Source: Flavobacterium anhuiense | GTDB lineage: Bacteria > Bacteroidota > Bacteroidia > Flavobacteriales > Flavobacteriaceae | Assembly (NCBI RefSeq): GCF_004151235.1 | Contig: NZ_JUIV01000019.1 | Location: forward strand, 1-64,000 | Direction: 5' to 3' | DNA length: 64,000 bases | Shown: positions 26,581-36,199 of the stretch, piece by piece | Position numbering within the stretch: position 1 is the stretch's first letter | Layout of the letters: each line of letters begins with the position of its first letter | Position numbers and translations under genes: made by a program | Notes under the pieces: model-generated | What the model was told of the DNA's origin: nothing | What the model saw: only the letters and a program-made list of their open reading frames with translations | Database searches by the model: none

Positions 26581-26612
26581 AAAAACATCCGCTTCGGCGG
26601 ATGTTTTTTTTT
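26581..26612. terminator. Terminator between TPR gene and osmC
   Basis: AAAACATCCGC-TTCG-GCGGATGTTTT with a UUCG tetraloop, followed by a long T run on the plus strand and an A-rich stretch upstream. It serves two convergent genes. Confidence 0.95.
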
Positions 26613-26620
26613 TTATCACT

Positions 26621-27040
26621 TTAGTTGATTAACTCAGCAGATAATGTGATAGTTGTGTTTAGCAATTTTGAAATCGGACAGATTTCTTTTGCTTTTGCCG
26701 CTGTTGAGGCAAATTGTTCAGCAGAAATTGAAGGAACTTTGCCTTTTAAATCCAAATGAATTAAAGTAATTGTTCCGTCTTCAAAAGTTACTGTAGCTTC
26801 TGTGGTTAAATCATCTGCAGTAAAACCAGCTTCATTCAGTAAAAAGCTTAATTGCATTGTAAAACAGCCAGAATGTGCCGCAGCAACTAGTTCTTCAGGA
26901 TTTGTTCCCACGCCATCAGCAAATCTGGTTTTGAAAGACAGTTGAGCATTATCTAAAGTTGTACTTTGTGTACTAATAGTTCCTTTTCCTTCCATGCCAG
27001 TTCCTTTCCAGTTGGCGTGTGCTTTTCTTGTAAATTTCAT
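26621..27040 (-). CDS. OsmC family peroxiredoxin-like protein
   Basis: A 139-aa thiol peroxidase of the OsmC/Ohr superfamily, which reduces organic peroxides. The N-terminus (FTRKAHANWKGTGMEGKGTIS) fits the OsmC subgroup. The two redox cysteines are in AAAHSGCFTMQLSF (Cys59) and AKEICPISK near residue 125. Length is normal. Convergent with the TPR gene. A possible -7 box TATATTTG lies at 27113-27106 on the minus strand, about 65 nt before the start. Confidence 0.95.
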   Translation of the reverse strand: MKFTRKAHANWKGTGMEGKGTISTQSTTLDNAQLSFKTRFADGVGTNPEELVAAAHSGCFTMQLSFLLNEAGFTADDLTTEATVTFEDGTITLIHLDLKGKVPSISAEQFASTAAKAKEICPISKLLNTTITLSAELIN

Positions 27041-27391
27041 AGTTTTCTTATTTAAAAATTAGTATTAAATGTTGTTTGTTTGATTGCCTAATAATAGATG
27101 TAACTCAAATATAATCAATATTTTGCAGAATAGTTTTATGAAATTTAATGGGAATGTTAAGTTTTAGGTTTTTGTTTAAAGTTAGATTGTGTTTTTTAAA
27201 GCAAAGAACGCTAAGGTTGCATTTTTTTATTTTTATTTTCTTATAATAAAGTTCGAAAAGTTATCTCTGAACAAAGTTTTACGAACTTATATTTTAAATT
27301 AGATCTTTGCGGGCTTTGCATTAAAAAAAGACACAAAAAAAAGTGTAACGATTTCTCATTACACTTTAATATTTTTAGAATTCATCTACAA
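27041..27391. other. Gap between osmC and DUF349 gene
   Basis: A 351-bp stretch without a convincing gene. It holds the probable osmC -7 box (TATATTTG, minus strand 27113-27106), filler words of the gcaaagaacgc and ctttgcgggctttgc kind, an imperfect inverted repeat around 27250-27295 (aaagttcg/cgaactt), and the DUF349 gene terminator. Confidence 0.55.
27340..27367 (-). terminator. Terminator of DUF349 gene
   Basis: AAAGTGTAA/TTACACTTT stem. On the minus strand it runs into a T-rich tail complementary to the A run at 27333-27342. It lies 25 bp past the stop codon. Confidence 0.8.
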
Positions 27392-29371
27392 TTATTCTTG
27401 TCCCAAGTTTCGAAGTTGTTTCAATTTATCTTTCCATACTTCAAGACTTTCTTTGTGAATGGCGATGTTTTTGCGAACCTCCGTTACAATAGAATTTTCC
27501 TTTTTCGCATTTTTAGTATTGGTAAAGAATTGAATATTATTTTCTAATTGGAAAATTTCATTTTGAACTTCTTCAATTTTACGCATAATAAAGATTTTTT
27601 CATTGTCTAATTTACGCGTATCATTGCTGTCAGTCAGAGAATCAAGACGGTTTGCAAAACGCATCATTTCAGATTCTTTTTTGCTTAAACTTAGTTTCTC
27701 AAAAAGAGCATCTAAGATTTTATTGAATTTTCCTTCGATATGTCTTCTAGAAAAAGGAACTTTTCCAAATCCTTTCCAAGTCTCAATATGCGCTTTTATA
27801 GCGTCAAGATCTGTTTTGTGTTCTCCAGTCAATTGGAAAGCTCTCAATACATCCAAATAAGCTTTTTTATTGTCAAAAGCAGCAACTTCTTCGCTATTTT
27901 CTTCAGATTTGTGTTCTTTTAACTTATCGAAATAATGGTTGCAGGCGTCCTTGAATTCTTTCCAGATTTTGTCTGAATATTTTTTAGGAACATGCCCAAT
28001 TTGTTTCCATTCTTCCTGGATTTGTTTCATTACAGGAGTTGTAGCTTGAAAATCGGTGCTTTCCTGTAATTCTTTTGCTTTAGCAACAAGAGCCAGTTTT
28101 TTATTTAGATTATCGTTTTGATCTTTTTTAATGTCCTTGTAGAACGAATTCTTGAAAGCATTGAAATTTCTAACGGCAGTTTTAAATGCTGCCCAAGTTT
28201 CTTCATTTACTTCAGAAGGCACTTTTCCAGCTGCAAAAAAATCATTTCTAAGTTCTTCTACTTTTTGAATTTGAACAAGCCATTGTGAATGAGAATTTAC
28301 TTTTTCATTTCCAAGCGCTTCAATTTTAGCAATGATTTCTTTTTTAGCTTCAAGATTTTTTTGCTCGTTTGCTCGTTGGCTTTCAAATAAAAGTTCTCTC
28401 TTGTCGTGTATTTTTTTTGTTAGTTCGCTAAACTGATTCCAGATAGCATCACGATGTTCTTTAGAAACCGGTCCGATTTCTTCTTTCCAGATTCGGTGTA
28501 AATCCTGTAATTCACGGAAAGATTTATTTACGTCAGCATCGTTTACCAATTCTTCAACGCGAGCTATAATTTTTTGTTTTAATTCTAAGTTGTGTTTAAA
28601 ATCTAAATCTCTAGCCTCACGATCTAAATGAAGATAATCGTAGAAGTTTTCTACGTGAAAATGGTAATTATTCCAAACGTGATTGTATTTGTCTTTCGGA
28701 ATAGGACCTGCATTTTTCCATCTTTCTCTTAATTCATTAAAATGTTTAAGAGTGTCTTTGATATTTTCTTGCGGATTGATTAATTCCTTTAATTCTTCAA
28801 CAATAGCAAGACGATTATCTAAATTGGTTTTTAAATTGGTCTGTAACTGTTTAAAATGAGCATTTCTTTTCTCTCTAAAAACATTATAGTATTCGTCAAA
28901 TTTTGATTTTAAAGGCAGATGATATTCAAATTCTTCATTAGGATCTGGATTAGAAGCTAAAAATTCTTCTTTTTTCTCCTCTATAAGATGATGATATTGT
29001 AACAAGAAAGCTTTTTTGATTTCTTCTATATGATCTTTTACAGACATTACTTTATCTGTATTAACCAATTTTTTAAGTTCATCAACAAGAGCATCTAGAG
29101 AAAACGTATTGTAATCTTGCATAGGAATGTCATGACGTTCCTTCAAAGTTTCGTCTTCGCTTTCAGCAGCATTTGAATTTGTAATGACATCCAATGCTTC
29201 TTGGTGAGCATTTTCTTGTTTTTCTAATTCATTATCAGTTTCTTCTTCCGAGGCTTCTGTCAAAGTCTCAGAATCTGATATTTCAATTGCTTCATTTGTT
29301 ACAGAATCATTTATTTCGATTCCAGTTTTTCCGTCTGCTTCCTGCAGGTTATCATTCTTTTCTTCTAACAT
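27392..29371 (-). CDS. DUF349 repeat protein
   Basis: A 659-aa cytoplasmic protein. The first 110 residues are acidic and low complexity (repeated EISDSETLTEASEEE-like stretches). The rest is a series of about six helical DUF349 repeats, each with a conserved W-K-x-I/A-G-P/H-V/I-P-K/S pattern: ERWKNAGPIPKDKYN, RIWKEEIGPVSKEHR, NDFFAAGKVPSEVNEETW, EEWKQIGHVPKKYSD, ETWKGFGKVPFSRRH. The C-terminus is coiled coil. The family is widespread in Bacteroidota and Actinobacteria and lacks a defined role. Single gene. Confidence 0.92.
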   Translation of the reverse strand: MLEEKNDNLQEADGKTGIEINDSVTNEAIEISDSETLTEASEEETDNELEKQENAHQEALDVITNSNAAESEDETLKERHDIPMQDYNTFSLDALVDELKKLVNTDKVMSVKDHIEEIKKAFLLQYHHLIEEKKEEFLASNPDPNEEFEYHLPLKSKFDEYYNVFREKRNAHFKQLQTNLKTNLDNRLAIVEELKELINPQENIKDTLKHFNELRERWKNAGPIPKDKYNHVWNNYHFHVENFYDYLHLDREARDLDFKHNLELKQKIIARVEELVNDADVNKSFRELQDLHRIWKEEIGPVSKEHRDAIWNQFSELTKKIHDKRELLFESQRANEQKNLEAKKEIIAKIEALGNEKVNSHSQWLVQIQKVEELRNDFFAAGKVPSEVNEETWAAFKTAVRNFNAFKNSFYKDIKKDQNDNLNKKLALVAKAKELQESTDFQATTPVMKQIQEEWKQIGHVPKKYSDKIWKEFKDACNHYFDKLKEHKSEENSEEVAAFDNKKAYLDVLRAFQLTGEHKTDLDAIKAHIETWKGFGKVPFSRRHIEGKFNKILDALFEKLSLSKKESEMMRFANRLDSLTDSNDTRKLDNEKIFIMRKIEEVQNEIFQLENNIQFFTNTKNAKKENSIVTEVRKNIAIHKESLEVWKDKLKQLRNLGQE

Positions 29372-29623
29372 CTTAAAAATGTATAAGGTTTTTTATTTTA
29401 AACAGTGCGAAAGATAGTAAAGGTGTTTCTAAATACAAAATAAATCCTTTGTTTATACGCTAATTTGCGATGAAATTCTTATTGTTTAATTCAATTTAGC
29501 AGTATGATATATTAATTTTTGTGGTTTTAATTGATAAGATAGAAATAATGTTTTTTACGATTTTTCAATGAAAAAACAAATGAATCATAAAAAAGTGAAG
29601 CAAATTCAGCATTTGGCTTTAAA

Positions 29624-30376
29624 TTAAAACAAAACCAAAAGGCCAACTTCTACGCCAAAATTATATGATTTTTCTCCGCCAAAAGCTACGCTGGGGTGTA
29701 CATAAACTAAATTTGTTGGGGTTATTTTTCGACCAAACTCCATAAAAGCATTATTCTGGAAACCGTCTAGAACGTAATTGTATCTAAAAGCTACATCTGT
29801 AGCAATCCAATTTTTACCAAAAAACCATAATAAGTTGTTTTCTAACAGGGTTACGCTGACATCGCTTCGGTTGCTTGATCCTGCAAAACTTTGGGAATGT
29901 TCAACAGTCGCAAGCCATAAGAATTTCTTTTGATTGAAGTATTTTGCAAAAATACCTGCTGGAATTACTACCCATTTACCTGTGCCAAAACTTGGATCTA
30001 CGGCAGAATTTGAAATGATACGAGTCCTAAGACCAATCCCGCTAGTTTTTCTAAAATAAGGGATAAAACTCAGTCCAGCACCTACATCACCAAGTCCAGT
30101 TTGGTTTATAGAATTGGAGTTGGTTGATATTAAAGGCAAATCAAACCTCAGATTCCAGGCTTTGTTGCCTATTGGCTGTAAAACACGCAAATTGGTAGTG
30201 TTATAAGAGCCATTCTTGGTGTCTAAATACTCATTGTATAATAAAATAGTCTGAAGAAAGTAATGATATCGAGGCTCAGCAAACGGACTATTGCTTCTGT
30301 CTATATCTTCGTCTTGGGCTGATGCAAGAACTGTAATAAGAAAAAAAATGCTAAAGTAAAGTAATTGTTTCTTCAT
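29624..30376 (-). CDS. Putative outer-membrane beta-barrel protein
   Basis: A 250-aa exported protein. I chose the ATG at 30376 because it gives a clean signal peptide (MKKQLLYFSIFFLITVLASAQ); the longer frame uses TTG at 30388. The mature part alternates polar and hydrophobic residues in strand-like segments ending in aromatic residues and closes with GVEVGLLVLF, typical of outer-membrane barrels. It resembles phenol-degradation meta-pathway-like or transporter-like barrels (WNLRFDLPLISTN; GLGDVGAGLSFIPYF). No specific function can be read. It lies 55 bp downstream of aroE on the same strand. Confidence 0.7.
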   Translation of the reverse strand: MKKQLLYFSIFFLITVLASAQDEDIDRSNSPFAEPRYHYFLQTILLYNEYLDTKNGSYNTTNLRVLQPIGNKAWNLRFDLPLISTNSNSINQTGLGDVGAGLSFIPYFRKTSGIGLRTRIISNSAVDPSFGTGKWVVIPAGIFAKYFNQKKFLWLATVEHSQSFAGSSNRSDVSVTLLENNLLWFFGKNWIATDVAFRYNYVLDGFQNNAFMEFGRKITPTNLVYVHPSVAFGGEKSYNFGVEVGLLVLF

Positions 30377-30431
30377 AACTGTCTGCAAATGAGTAGACTA
30401 ATTTACAAAAATTACTTTAACATTTTATTTT

Positions 30432-31184
30432 TTATTTGTTCCAGATTTTCCAAGCTTTTTCAGCCTGAAAAATAAGCATATCGTGTCCATTTTTAATTAC
30501 AGCGCCTTTTTCTTTTGCTTTTCGTAAGAAAGTGGTTTCTGCAGGATTATAGATTAAATCGTAAGCAATATGTTTTTCTGTAAAAAACTCATAAGGCAAA
30601 TTCGGACAAGCTTCAACATTCGGACTTGTTCCAACTGGCGTACAATTAATTATAATTTGAAAATTATCAAAAGTAGTAGCGTTTATCAAATCATAATCAA
30701 TAATGTTTTCTTTTGCTTCTCTAGAAACAAAAGTGTACGGAATATCCAATTCGTCCAAAGCAAAAGCAACACCTTTAGAAGCGCCACCTGTTCCTAAAAT
30801 TAGAGCTTTTTTATGATGAGGCTCCAATAATGGTTTTAAAGACTTTTTGAATCCGTAATAATCGGTGTTGTAACCTTTTAGTTTACCGCTTTTGGTAAAT
30901 TTAATAGTATTCACGGCGCCAATTAGAGCGGCTTTTTTTGATAGTTTATCTAAGAAAGGAATAACTTGTTCTTTGTAAGGAATCGTAACATTTAATCCCT
31001 TTAAATCAGGATTGTTTTTAATTAATTCTGTGAAGTAATTAATCTCAGAAATGTCAAAATTCTCATAGCTGTTACCAGCAAAAACTTCATTATTAAATTT
31101 CTCTGTAAAATAACCTTTTGAAAAAGAGTAGCTTATGTTGCGTCCCAATAATCCAAAACGTCTTCTTAATAAAATATCAACCAT
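30432..31184 (-). CDS. aroE: Shikimate dehydrogenase
   Basis: A 250-aa NADPH enzyme reducing 3-dehydroshikimate in aromatic amino acid synthesis. The substrate-binding N-terminus is RRFGLLGRNISYSFSKGYF with NVTIPYKEQVIPFLD. The catalytic Lys and Asp occur in NVTIPYKE and KGYNTDYYGF. The NADP-binding loop is LILGTGGASKGVAF. It lies 2 bp after the TPR gene (31187), so the two are one transcription unit. The first residues (MVDILLR) look extended; a shorter start is not available as ATG. Confidence 0.95.
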   Translation of the reverse strand: MVDILLRRRFGLLGRNISYSFSKGYFTEKFNNEVFAGNSYENFDISEINYFTELIKNNPDLKGLNVTIPYKEQVIPFLDKLSKKAALIGAVNTIKFTKSGKLKGYNTDYYGFKKSLKPLLEPHHKKALILGTGGASKGVAFALDELDIPYTFVSREAKENIIDYDLINATTFDNFQIIINCTPVGTSPNVEACPNLPYEFFTEKHIAYDLIYNPAETTFLRKAKEKGAVIKNGHDMLIFQAEKAWKIWNK

Positions 31185-31186
31185 TC

Positions 31187-32581
31187 TTATTTACGATGTT
31201 TTTCTATATAATTTTTTACTGTTTTTTTTGTCCAAACTACTGGAAACAAATCTTCTATTAAGATATAATTGTCAAAGTTTAGACGTAAACCATTGCTTAA
31301 ATGAAATTTGGCTTTTGTGTTGTCTTGAATCATAAAATACAATCCAGCCAAACGGTATTCGATTTCGTTCTCTTCAGGGAAATATTCTGTCGCCTGCAAT
31401 AAAGTCTGAATAGCCGTTTCAAATTCTCCTAAAAATTGAAGAATATCAACCCAGTATAACCAAGTGTCTAATGCATAATCTCCAAATTCAACTGCTTTTC
31501 TGAAACCAAATTCGGCTTCTTCAAAGAAATTCATCTGTTTGTTTATCGTAGCATATCTTTTCCAATACAAACGATTCTGATTGTCGATTGCCAAAGCTTT
31601 ATTCACAAAAAATAGTGCTTTTTGATAGTTTTTCTGGCGAAGATGAAAATCTGTTATTGCAATCCAGCCTTTGTCTAAAAGCGGATCTTCGTGAACAGTT
31701 TGGTTATAATATTGGATCGCTTTCGCTAAATTTCCAAGTTTTTCATAACATTTTCCAATTCGAAGCAATGCATACGAAGTCGCATCGTCCAATTCGATGG
31801 TTCTGTTATAGCTTTCAATTGCTTCATTGTATTTTTTCAGGCGCTCATAAGCTTTTGCTTTTTCCATAAAAGCACCTAAAAATTCATCATCAATCAGCGT
31901 TGCATAATCAAATGCACGAATTGCTGCTTCGTATTCTTTTACGCCATGATGCAAACGCCCAAGCTGATGCCATGCAATTTCGCTGTACGGATTTCTATTG
32001 ATGTATTCGTTAAGATATACAATAGCTTCTTGGTTTTGATCTAAAAATTCAAAACAATACACTACGTTGTAGAGAGCAGATTGATCTTCTAAGTCTTCTT
32101 CAAGACATTTGATAAAACTGTCCTTGGCAAGCTCGAGATTATCCATAAAAAGATATTCCATTCCAATCAAATTATACACATCAGCATAATCGTCAGTATA
32201 TTGAAGAGCAATTTTTAACAGTTCAACTGCTTTTTCGTGCTGATCTCTTTTGGAACAGATATTGGCTTTCTGGATATAGATTTCCTCGTTGTTAGGTTCA
32301 ATTGCGTATAACTCATTCAAAAGCTTTTCAGCAATGTCGAGTTTGTCATCATAAACTAGCATTTCTACTTGTACTAATTTTAAGCCTGTAGATTTTGGAT
32401 GCTGGTCTAATGCAAGTTTCAAGGCCTTTTTTGCTAAATTAGCCTTACCTATGTCTAAATAATGAAGAATTATTTCTTCGAATTCTTCAGAATCAAAAAA
32501 GAGTACTTTGTTGGTTTTTAACATCGACTCAAATTTGGATAGGGATAGGTTATAATCTTCTTCTTCGTTGCTTAATTGCAT
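31187..32581 (-). CDS. Tetratricopeptide repeat protein, cytoplasmic
   Basis: A 464-aa protein without signal peptide or membrane helix. It contains about ten TPR units across its length (ANLAKKALKLALDQHPKSTG; LLKIALQYTDDYADVYNLIGMEYLF; AIRAFDYATLIDDEFLGAFMEKAKAYERL; AIQYYNQTVHEDPLLDKGWIAITDFHL). The usual role is protein scaffolding. Immediately upstream of aroE with a 2-bp gap. Not linked functionally to shikimate synthesis in any way I know. Confidence 0.92.
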   Translation of the reverse strand: MQLSNEEEDYNLSLSKFESMLKTNKVLFFDSEEFEEIILHYLDIGKANLAKKALKLALDQHPKSTGLKLVQVEMLVYDDKLDIAEKLLNELYAIEPNNEEIYIQKANICSKRDQHEKAVELLKIALQYTDDYADVYNLIGMEYLFMDNLELAKDSFIKCLEEDLEDQSALYNVVYCFEFLDQNQEAIVYLNEYINRNPYSEIAWHQLGRLHHGVKEYEAAIRAFDYATLIDDEFLGAFMEKAKAYERLKKYNEAIESYNRTIELDDATSYALLRIGKCYEKLGNLAKAIQYYNQTVHEDPLLDKGWIAITDFHLRQKNYQKALFFVNKALAIDNQNRLYWKRYATINKQMNFFEEAEFGFRKAVEFGDYALDTWLYWVDILQFLGEFETAIQTLLQATEYFPEENEIEYRLAGLYFMIQDNTKAKFHLSNGLRLNFDNYILIEDLFPVVWTKKTVKNYIEKHRK

Positions 32582-32847
32582 ACTTCGTATATTTGAAATT
32601 AGCCTGTTATAAATTTAGGCAACCATATAATCGCTGTAAGGATAAGAAATTAATTGTTTTGAACAATTTAATTAACAATATATGGCGTTTTTTATTCTAT
32701 TTTGGGAAGAAATCTCTTTTATTCTTAAGGGATTAGCTTCAGTTTTGTCATTTTTTTATTTCTATCGGAAGACTTTTTAGAAATAGAAATTGAGCTTTAA
32801 TTTCTGTCTATTTTATTAAAAACAGCGCTCAAAATATTTTTTTATAT

Positions 32848-34041
32848 TTAGTTGTTGTTCTTGTTCATTATTTCATCCATCACTTCTAAAATAATGGCGC
32901 AACCTTCTCTAATTTCGTCTTCAGAAATGGTCAAAGGAGGTGTAATTCTTATGGCGCATCCTTCAAATAAAAGCCAGAATAAAATAAGTCCTCTGTCTTG
33001 ACAGGTTAAAATGACTTCGTTTGTAATGTCTGCCGATTCTGTCATAGCGGCAAGCATTAATCCTTTTCCTCTAACTTCTGTAATCAAAGGATGTACCAAA
33101 AGCGATCTAAAGAGTTTTTCCTTCTCTAGCGTTTCTGCCATTAAATTTGTTTCAGTTAATTCTTGCAAAGTAGCAAGACAAGCTGACGCAATGACAGGGT
33201 GGCCTCCAAAAGTGGTTATATGTCCTAGTTTTGGGTTTTCGGTTAAAAGATCCATTTTTTCGGCAGAAGCAGTAAAAGCGCCAACAGGCATCCCGCCACC
33301 CATTCCTTTACCCATAACCACAATGTCTGGAACAACATCATAATTTTGAAAACCAAAAAGTTTTCCAGTTCTTCCAAAACCTGGCTGAATTTCATCAACA
33401 ATCATTAATGCTCCAACCTCATCACAGCGCTTACGAACCTTTTGAAGGAAATTGTTTTCTGGCTGAATAAAACCAGCGCCTCCTTGAATAGTTTCTAAAA
33501 GAATCGCGGCTGTTCGATTAGTTATCTTTTGTAAATCTTCTTCGTTATTGAAAGTGATAAAATCAACATCTGGAAGCAAAGGTCTAAAAGCCTGTTTGCG
33601 TTCTTCAAATCCCATAACGCTCATAGAACCCATAGTGTTTCCGTGATAAGCGTTATGACAGGAAATAAGCTGGCTGCGTCCTGTAACGCGTTTGGCTAAT
33701 TTTAACGAACCTTCAATCGCTTCTGTACCAGAATTAACCAAATAGGTTTTATTTAAAGATTCTGGAAGCAGAGAGGCCATCATTTTGCAATATTGGACGG
33801 CTGGACTTTGAGAATATTCTCCGTAAACCATCACATGCGAATATTTGTCCAACTGATCTTTTATGGCTTGATTAACTCTTGGATGTTGATGTCCTAAAGT
33901 ACAAGCTGAAACTCCGGCAACAAAATCTAAGTATTTTTTATCGTTTGTGTCGTAAATATATGAGCCAATGGCATGCGAAACTTCCATTCCCAGTGGGTAA
34001 GGGGAGGTTTGCGCTTGGTATTTTATAAAATCTGGATTCAT
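32848..34041 (-). CDS. Class III (ornithine/acetylornithine-type) aminotransferase
   Basis: A 397-aa PLP enzyme of the aspartate aminotransferase family, class III. It has the G-rich cofactor region (VNSGTEAIEGSLKLAKRVTG), a HNAYHGNTMGSMS segment, the aspartate that contacts the pyridine nitrogen in MIVDEIQPGFGRTG, and the lysine in VVMGKGMGGGMPVGAF. Relatives act on ornithine, acetylornithine or 4-aminobutyrate. The sequence alone does not decide. The upstream gap holds filler repeats. Confidence 0.9.
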   Translation of the reverse strand: MNPDFIKYQAQTSPYPLGMEVSHAIGSYIYDTNDKKYLDFVAGVSACTLGHQHPRVNQAIKDQLDKYSHVMVYGEYSQSPAVQYCKMMASLLPESLNKTYLVNSGTEAIEGSLKLAKRVTGRSQLISCHNAYHGNTMGSMSVMGFEERKQAFRPLLPDVDFITFNNEEDLQKITNRTAAILLETIQGGAGFIQPENNFLQKVRKRCDEVGALMIVDEIQPGFGRTGKLFGFQNYDVVPDIVVMGKGMGGGMPVGAFTASAEKMDLLTENPKLGHITTFGGHPVIASACLATLQELTETNLMAETLEKEKLFRSLLVHPLITEVRGKGLMLAAMTESADITNEVILTCQDRGLILFWLLFEGCAIRITPPLTISEDEIREGCAIILEVMDEIMNKNNN

Positions 34042-34059
34042 TTTTTAAGCTTCTAAGTT

Positions 34060-34240
34060 GCTGAGATGCTAAGATTCTGAGCTTCTATGTTTTTAACTGT
34101 AAACTGTGACTGCGACTGAAAACTTTTTTAGGTTCAAAGTAGCAAAGGTACTGAGGTTCTAAGGTTTTTGACTTTACGCTTAAGTTAACTTTGTAGTTTA
34201 AACAATTGCAAAGCACTGAAAACTGTAACTGAGACTAAAA
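34060..34240. repeat. Filler repeats between aminotransferase and OstA-like gene
   Basis: The stretch carries repeated words: ctaagttgctgagatgctaag, aactgtaaactgtgactg, actgaaaactgtaactgagac. Related words occur at 11475-11500, 47662-47710 and 59085-59117. No gene is seen. Confidence 0.6.
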
Positions 34241-34241
34241 A

Positions 34242-35918
34242 CTACTTATTTTTAGCTTTCGTGTCTGTTTTAGGAGCAGAATTCTTCTTATCGTAATTCA
34301 AGGTTTCTTTTCTGACTTTTAGCGGAACATTTTTACCTTTTTCTTCTTCGTCTTTTCCTTGTTTAATCAGTTTGTCATTTTCTTCGTTTTCTTCTGCGGT
34401 AAAAATATCGTCTTTCGATTTTATCCTCTCATCGCCACGCCATTTCATTCCTCTCAGTTTACGGGCATTTTCAGGAAGTTCATCTTCAGGAAAAATATCT
34501 CCGTCGACTTTATTGAAAAACGTAATCGTTTCAATGGCATTATTTTCCAAAATCATATTGATTTTACTGCTCACGTTTTTATTAATTCCAATCAGTTCAT
34601 TGGTGTCATTCCGCATATAATAAATTACTTCAGTGTTTTTGATTACATCGACATCGTGAAGTTTTCCATCCCGAAATTTTCCAAACAAATTGAGTCCCTT
34701 GACCTGATTAAATCCTGTTCCTAGCGTATCCTTGGACAAGACGAAAGTATTGTTAAGAACTTTCAAAGAGTCGATTTTTCTTGTTTTATTATCGCCAATT
34801 AAGTGCATTACATCTCCCGTAATCTGGTTTTCACCGTTCCAAAGAATCGGATTTCCAATCAATTTTGTTAATGCTATTTTTGAGTTAGAATGTATAGAAT
34901 CGCACTTGCCGCTCATGTCTGTTTTGTAAAAACGAACATTTTTAAAAGCTCTTAAAATTCTTTCTCCTTCTTTACCTGTAACCATTAATTTTTGTCCGTG
35001 AATGTAAACTGAGTCATTTTCAACTAGATTTACAGCAACAGCCCTTTTGGTTACAAACATTGAATCTTTTAGTTTGTAAAGCTCTGCATAATGGCCTTTT
35101 ACGATTCCTTTATTTATAGAATCGGTTATTTTTACATTTCGTGTTGCCGAAGCAAATTCGGTATTTCGATTATAAAATAAACTATCGCCTTGTATACGCC
35201 TGTCGTCATACTTGATGTATGATTTTCGTAGAAAATGCGCTAAGTTTTTCTTCGTATCATAAAAACCTTTTTCGGTATAAATGTAATTGGCTTTACTTGT
35301 AATAGTTGAAGGCCCAAGAAGATACGTATGTCCAGAATTACTGTAATAATCCAAATGGTTTGATTTAATCACATACTTCGGATTCGTAATTGTAACTTCA
35401 GTTAAAAACTGGAATTTCTTTTCTTTTACAAAATACCTTCCAGATTTGCTTACCAAAGTATTGTCTTTATTGATAATGGTTCCTTTCGTATTGTAAAATG
35501 CTTCCTGAACATTTCTGTCAAAATTAATGGTATCGGTTTGTAAAGTAGCATCTGGCGAAGTTAGAACTGCATTTCCTGTTGCAAAAGCTTTTCTTGCATT
35601 ACCACTATATTCTGCATATTTGCTATTTAAAAATAAGGTATCCCCTTGTACTAATTGTACATTTCCGAATGCTTTTAGATAATTCTCTTTTTGAAAAAAA
35701 TAGGCTTTGTTACAAGTTAATACCACACCATCATGATTTACTTTGACATTTCCAGTAAGTAAAAGCGCATCTGGCACATTAACCTGATCCACATCAGAAA
35801 AGTCAGCATTCTCGATGACGATTGTTTTCGGGGTTTGTGCAGTTTTTTTGGCCTGCGCAGAAATAAATTGTACGCTAAGAAACAGACAATAGAATATGAA
35901 AAAGAGTGATTTCTTCAA
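34242..35918 (-). CDS. OstA/LptA-like organic solvent tolerance protein
   Basis: A 558-aa exported protein (signal MKKSLFFIFYCLFLSVQFISAQ). Residues about 35-230 form the OstA-like beta-jellyroll repeats seen in LptA and the LptD N-terminus: VNVPDALLLTGNVKVNHDGVV, ENYLKAFGNVQLVQGDTL, ARKAFATGNAVLTSPDATL. The role in Gram-negative cells is lipopolysaccharide transport across the periplasm. The C-terminal 60 residues are basic and low complexity. From memory this longer form is typical of Flavobacteriia. Monocistronic. Confidence 0.9.
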   Translation of the reverse strand: MKKSLFFIFYCLFLSVQFISAQAKKTAQTPKTIVIENADFSDVDQVNVPDALLLTGNVKVNHDGVVLTCNKAYFFQKENYLKAFGNVQLVQGDTLFLNSKYAEYSGNARKAFATGNAVLTSPDATLQTDTINFDRNVQEAFYNTKGTIINKDNTLVSKSGRYFVKEKKFQFLTEVTITNPKYVIKSNHLDYYSNSGHTYLLGPSTITSKANYIYTEKGFYDTKKNLAHFLRKSYIKYDDRRIQGDSLFYNRNTEFASATRNVKITDSINKGIVKGHYAELYKLKDSMFVTKRAVAVNLVENDSVYIHGQKLMVTGKEGERILRAFKNVRFYKTDMSGKCDSIHSNSKIALTKLIGNPILWNGENQITGDVMHLIGDNKTRKIDSLKVLNNTFVLSKDTLGTGFNQVKGLNLFGKFRDGKLHDVDVIKNTEVIYYMRNDTNELIGINKNVSSKINMILENNAIETITFFNKVDGDIFPEDELPENARKLRGMKWRGDERIKSKDDIFTAEENEENDKLIKQGKDEEEKGKNVPLKVRKETLNYDKKNSAPKTDTKAKNK

Positions 35919-36199
35919 CTGATTAAATTTTTGTCAAATTTATAAAAAAGGTTAGAACCTGTGGTCGATATTAGGATTAATTTATAATAAGTCATTAACA
36001 GTCTAAAGTAGGATTTAAGTGCTATTTAATTTTTCAACAAAAACTCAAACTCTCACGTTGTAGTAGTTGTATTTTAAGCTGAAAACATTGTAAATTAGAT
36101 AAATCGTTTTCGGAGTTTTAAAAAATGAGCTATTTTTAGAAAATTGTTTTGATGTTTTTTGAATCAGAACCAAAGATATAAGTTAAGAATAGCCAAAAT

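Noticed and set aside
30377..30388. Four-residue extension of the outer-membrane-like protein from TTG
   Set aside because: The ATG at 30376 gives a normal signal peptide; the extension weakens it.
32682..32780. 32-codon hydrophobic frame (plus strand) in the gap upstream of the cytoplasmic TPR gene
   Set aside because: It has a membrane-like stretch but no -7 box, no codon-use support and no partner. Chance frames of this length are common in AT-rich DNA.
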